Assembly: GCA_016841005.1 (NCBI GenBank)
Contig: JAEORG010000263.1
Span: 1 to 8,787 of the forward strand
Source: Candidatus Thorarchaeota archaeon
GTDB lineage: Archaea; Asgardarchaeota; Thorarchaeia; Thorarchaeales; Thorarchaeaceae
Length of the DNA: 8,787 bases
Reading direction: 5' to 3'
Below are positions 5,928 to 8,787 of this stretch, piece after piece. The notes under the pieces are model-generated. The model saw only the letters and a list, made by a program, of their open reading frames with translations. It searched no databases and was not told the DNA's origin. The first letter of the stretch is position 1; the number at the start of each line of letters is the position of its first letter. The position numbers and the translations under genes were made by a program.

Positions 5928-7577
5928 ATGCATAATTTTAGATTATATTCGAAAGGCGCCCTGATTGCTGCACTTGTTCTGATTCTCTTGCTCACAACTC
6001 TTCCTTCGGTAGAAGGAAGACGTCCTCGTGAAAGTATTATTGTCAAATATCACCATCCAAGTGGTCTAGACCTCACAGCAAACCTGACATATACAACAGA
6101 GAATTGGTATTTTGATGTATCGAGAGAACTCATGTTCAATTTTTCAATGAAAATCCCTGATAATACCACATTGAGTTATAGTATCAGACAGAGAGTAATC
6201 TTTCTAGACTTCGAAGATGAAGACTACGTGTATTTCCTTGTAAATGATACGAAACGCGTGCAAGGTGAAACTTCTGAATCATTTGATATTCCACATACCA
6301 GTTTTACTATTTGCCCTCGCGAAGCAAATGTGAGCTCGGTGCCTACTTTTCAAATGGAAATTTCCAATGCTGCAGTACTTGGATTCTTGATAATCATCGA
6401 CCTAGTTATTGATGATGGCCAGAATCATGTTGTATTAGATGGTTTGAAGATGTTCAGTCATAATCCCAATGAATTAACATGGACTTGGCCATCTGGAATG
6501 AACATTGCAGAAGATAATGAGGATCGTGTCTATATTCGTCCTTTCTATCAGTTTTTGATGAATTCGTTTACAGGAGCTGCTCCTTTCTTATTACTCGGGG
6601 CGTTCACAGTCATGTGTCTGCTTAGTGTCAGAAACTCAGAACACTATATAAAATACAAAGCGAGCAAACCTGAGGCCTATATCAGAAAATCGTCCAGAGT
6701 GCATGGGCAGAATTATAAACATGGAATGAAGGTATCTCTGGCTTACTACATGTATTGTGCAAATCCTGGTCAATCTGAAGTGTTTAGAGCTGCAATATCA
6801 GCATGGGCCAAAAGGAGTGCCAATCTAGATCTTCACCAGTTTCTGGATTCAACAGCTCTACAAACTAATCAAGAACCAATATGGGCCAGTCTTGAAAACC
6901 AACTAGCTAGAAACGCTCATGGCATTGATGAATATCTCTATGAGAGATTTTCAAGGGGTTCAAGAGCATCCGAACTTATCTCGTTATTAAAAAAGCAAGG
7001 ATTTCTAATCAATACTGAACTAGAGCAGTGGATTATTCGCAATATTGACGAAGAAACAGAAAGTGAAATGAAACGATTCCAACCCTCTGGAGAATTGTTC
7101 GCGATAATGCGCTATTTTGTTGAAGATTATCTAGATTCATTGATTCCTGGTCCGTGGAAGGAGATGAGAGATGCTGTTGAGAAACTTGAGAAAGAGGACA
7201 GTCTAGTAGTGCTTGGAGCTACTGCACTAAGTTGCAGAACAATTATTGAGAATCTTCTTTATGCACTTGTTACAGAAGAAATAGATTCCGAAGAGAAGCA
7301 CAAGTACAAACAGAACATGACAAGAGATAATATGAGCATAATTATTGAGTGGCTAAAGAGTAAATTAAACAAAGACGCAGAAACACCTATAGTTAGAATT
7401 GACAAAGGCTTTGATTATTTCTTTTATTTCACGGAAGCCTATATACAAATGATTCAGAGATCGGTTCACAAGAAAAAAAGCGAGCTGCAAAGAGTGGAGA
7501 TTATTGGACTTGTTGTTGGATTATACAGTTGGATAAGTAATCTTCTAATATTAATTGAACGAGCTAAACAAAGCTAG
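5928..7577 (+). CDS. Single-span membrane protein with glycosylated-type ectodomain and large helical inner domain
   Basis: This 549-residue protein starts with a signal segment (basic N-terminus, then hydrophobic 11-27, ending near SVEG at 30). Residues 31-210 form a beta-rich outer domain with five N-glycosylation sequons (Asn52, 71, 79, 106 and 134). A transmembrane helix at about 215-234 is followed by basic residues, placing the rest inside the cell. Residues 240-549 are mainly helical. The last part (about 410-545) has the outline of DUF4145- or HEPN-like all-helical domains: LGATALSCRTIIENLLYALV (429-448), then MIQRSVHKKKSELQ (508-521) before a final helix. The RSVH spacing is not the canonical HEPN RxxxxH, so this is tentative. 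No enzyme motif is firm. It could relay an outside signal to a cytoplasmic effector domain. It converges with the minus-strand fragment, overlapping it by 27 bases. Confidence 0.75.
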   Translation: MHNFRLYSKGALIAALVLILLLTTLPSVEGRRPRESIIVKYHHPSGLDLTANLTYTTENWYFDVSRELMFNFSMKIPDNTTLSYSIRQRVIFLDFEDEDYVYFLVNDTKRVQGETSESFDIPHTSFTICPREANVSSVPTFQMEISNAAVLGFLIIIDLVIDDGQNHVVLDGLKMFSHNPNELTWTWPSGMNIAEDNEDRVYIRPFYQFLMNSFTGAAPFLLLGAFTVMCLLSVRNSEHYIKYKASKPEAYIRKSSRVHGQNYKHGMKVSLAYYMYCANPGQSEVFRAAISAWAKRSANLDLHQFLDSTALQTNQEPIWASLENQLARNAHGIDEYLYERFSRGSRASELISLLKKQGFLINTELEQWIIRNIDEETESEMKRFQPSGELFAIMRYFVEDYLDSLIPGPWKEMRDAVEKLEKEDSLVVLGATALSCRTIIENLLYALVTEEIDSEEKHKYKQNMTRDNMSIIIEWLKSKLNKDAETPIVRIDKGFDYFFYFTEAYIQMIQRSVHKKKSELQRVEIIGLVVGLYSWISNLLILIERAKQS

Positions 7578-7769
7578 GCTCACGATACCAAGAACGAAGT
7601 ATGCATTAATGGAGCCAGTTTGTGTAACAGCTAATCCCGCAACATTGTGCAAGTCATGATTACTCAGCAAGCTTGGGAATGAGGTCCTCTTGATGGCATC
7701 AGTAAACTTCTCCTTAGCTAACACTGATTGAGTGTATTTAATCTCCATTTGGCATTTAACACATATCAC
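7551..7769 (-). pseudogene. Truncated copy of the left-edge gene
   Basis: This minus-strand frame opens with GTG at 7769 (72 residues, no Shine-Dalgarno sequence). Its middle (SVLAKEKFTDAIKRTSFP to LHNVAGLAVT) matches the left-edge protein, with 29 of 37 residues identical. After AVT the match ends and the frame continues as unrelated sequence across the 3' end of the convergent membrane protein gene. The N-terminal 14 residues match poorly. It lies 25 bases past the restriction enzyme stop. Both ends appear cut, so it is called a fragment, though most base changes are silent, showing it was coding for much of its history. Confidence 0.65.
7635..7727 (-). repeat. Right copy of diverged direct repeat
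   Basis: This aligns without gaps to 37-129 in the same orientation: 21 differences in 93 bases, of which 5 codons change the residue (Gln/Lys, Ala/Thr twice, Gly/Ser, His/Asp in left/right order). Confidence 0.85.
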
Positions 7770-7794
7770 GTGATAATTAAAATTGAGTCTAACA

Positions 7795-8787
7795 TCAGAA
7801 AGGACTTAACATGTCAATCTCTTTCATTAAATCGACAGTCTTGATTATTGCTTGGATTATTTGTATAAAGTGGTCAATCTCAGTGCTTGAAAGAGTTCTT
7901 TTCTTTCTATCGCTCAACCATTTTCTCAGCACCTGATAGGAACCGATTTGAAAATCCCATACTTCTCGATTAACCCCATCGAAATATTGAGTTTCATTGA
8001 TGTAGATTCTTGAGTTTTTATATTTTACAGACTCAACAGTTGATGAACCTTTTATATTAAACTCGACTGAGATTGGTTGCCTTGTTTTCAGCCTATGCAA
8101 ATTCGCTAGCTGCTCCCCGATTTTTGATAATTTTTGGAAAGTAATATACTTCTTTGGAAATGGAATTCGTGGAAAGTCTAGTTTCAGAAAATCGAAGTAC
8201 TTTGTTCTATAAGAATTAGAATGAAGAATAGCATAGATGTAAAACATGATTTCCTCAGGAGTAGGGTCAAGTGAGTAAATGTCAAAAAGATGTTTAGATA
8301 ATTCTGGATTGATATTGGGTTTCCTGAGTAAAGCACGACCATCTTCCGACGACAATGAACCTCGTTCAAAGACGTAAAGAGGAAAGACGTAACCTCGCTC
8401 TCTGGTTTTATTGGATACATAGCAATTATCGGTGAGTTCACCAGAAACCAATACATGTTGCCAAGAATTACTTATAATTTGCCTACATGCAACAAGTCCA
8501 ATATTCTCATGTATCATATGCTGCATAACTTCATTTCGAGGTCTACAAAGGAATCCACGTGATTTGCCAGTGTAGTACGTAAATCGCTTGTCAAACGGGC
8601 GATAACTTATCGGTTCAATATTGTCTTTTTGGAATTGACTGTCTTGGATATCCTCTTGGGCAAGTTTTATTTTCCAGTCTTTGGCATCCTTTCCTAGTTT
8701 GAACTTCTTACGAGCATCTTCAGGGTTCATTTTACCAAACATAGATACAGTTTCCCATACTTGGTTGTACGTTTCTTTAATTGTTAA
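7795..8787 (-). CDS. Type ISP-like restriction-modification enzyme, C-terminal part
   Basis: The frame is open to the right edge; an internal Met at 8742 is preceded by in-frame codons (TIKETYNQVWETVS) that fit the family, so the gene starts outside. The 330 residues seen match the C-terminal specificity region of Type ISP (LlaBIII-like) or related Eco57I-type enzymes, which join nuclease, methyltransferase and DNA-recognition parts in one chain: KLGKDAKDWKIKLAQEDI, ISYRPFDKRFTYYTGKSRGF, RPRNEVMQHM, NIGLVACRQI, ERGYVFPLYVF and YIYAILHSNSYRTKYFDFLK followed by DFPRIP. This part would bind the target DNA, protecting the host by methylation and cutting foreign DNA. The nuclease and methyltransferase motifs lie outside the window, so intactness cannot be judged. 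The visible part has no stop or frameshift. Confidence 0.85.
   Translation of the reverse strand, partial: LTIKETYNQVWETVSMFGKMNPEDARKKFKLGKDAKDWKIKLAQEDIQDSQFQKDNIEPISYRPFDKRFTYYTGKSRGFLCRPRNEVMQHMIHENIGLVACRQIISNSWQHVLVSGELTDNCYVSNKTRERGYVFPLYVFERGSLSSEDGRALLRKPNINPELSKHLFDIYSLDPTPEEIMFYIYAILHSNSYRTKYFDFLKLDFPRIPFPKKYITFQKLSKIGEQLANLHRLKTRQPISVEFNIKGSSTVESVKYKNSRIYINETQYFDGVNREVWDFQIGSYQVLRKWLSDRKKRTLSSTEIDHFIQIIQAIIKTVDLMKEIDMLSPF

Noticed and set aside
5828..6046. A 72-codon minus-strand ORF over the start of the membrane protein gene
   Set aside because: It overlaps the promoter, ribosome site and signal segment of the plus-strand gene, which are better supported.
37..7727. The end repeats as attachment sites or inverted repeats of a transposon
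   Set aside because: They are direct, 93 bases long, 77% alike and coding; no integrase or transposase is seen in the window.
8184..8456. A 90-codon minus-strand ORF
   Set aside because: It is a frame-shifted shadow within the Type ISP-like coding region, whose motifs are continuous in the main frame.

Overview
The window looks archaeal, and the lineage cannot be fixed from it. Likely promoters are TATA-like boxes about 25 bases ahead of a start, not -35/-10 pairs. Some starts have no Shine-Dalgarno sequence, while others have a GAGGTG- or GGAG-type one. There is a small basic protein with a histone-fold-like C-terminus, an archaeal-style MazG remnant and an N-glycosylation-sequon-rich surface domain. 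The DNA is AT-rich. An Asgard-type or euryarchaeal genome would fit, but this is inference. I see no tRNA, rRNA, CRISPR array or intact insertion sequence.

Layout, left to right. (1) Minus strand, 1-1417: a conserved protein running off the left edge, a DUF4238 protein upstream of it, and a doubtful 67-codon ORF overlapping the DUF4238 start. (2) An 11-base AT palindrome at 1418-1428 may serve as a two-way promoter. (3) Plus strand, 1462-2690: the histone-fold-like protein, then a 310-residue protein with two membrane helices, 20 bases apart. (4) Minus strand, 2765-3219: decayed DNA, with a MazG-type nucleotide pyrophosphohydrolase pseudogene (in-frame TAA, eroded Cys motif) behind a 40-codon remnant and two small hairpins. 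(5) Plus strand, 3356-5754: a tightly coupled pair (ATGA overlap). The first is a multi-winged-helix protein; the second has a PD-(D/E)XK-nuclease-like N-terminus that seems to lack its catalytic Glu and Lys. A TATA box and a perfect 6-6-6 inverted repeat precede the pair. (6) Plus strand, 5928-7577: a membrane protein with signal segment, glycosylation-rich outer domain, one transmembrane helix and a large helical inner domain. (7) Minus strand, 7551-8787: a gene fragment, then the C-terminal specificity part of a Type ISP-like restriction-modification enzyme that runs off the right edge.

The fragment at 7635-7727 is a diverged direct copy of 37-129 in the left-edge gene: 72 of 93 bases match without gaps, and only 5 of 31 codons change the residue. 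The two copies bracket nearly the whole window. This suggests an accessory (defence-type) island that arose beside, or by recombination between, copies of one conserved gene. The restriction enzyme, the DUF4238 gene, the decayed MazG gene and several unrecognised proteins fit such an island. The best candidate for an undescribed system is the 3356-5754 pair, possibly with the membrane protein after it; no function is shown by sequence alone.
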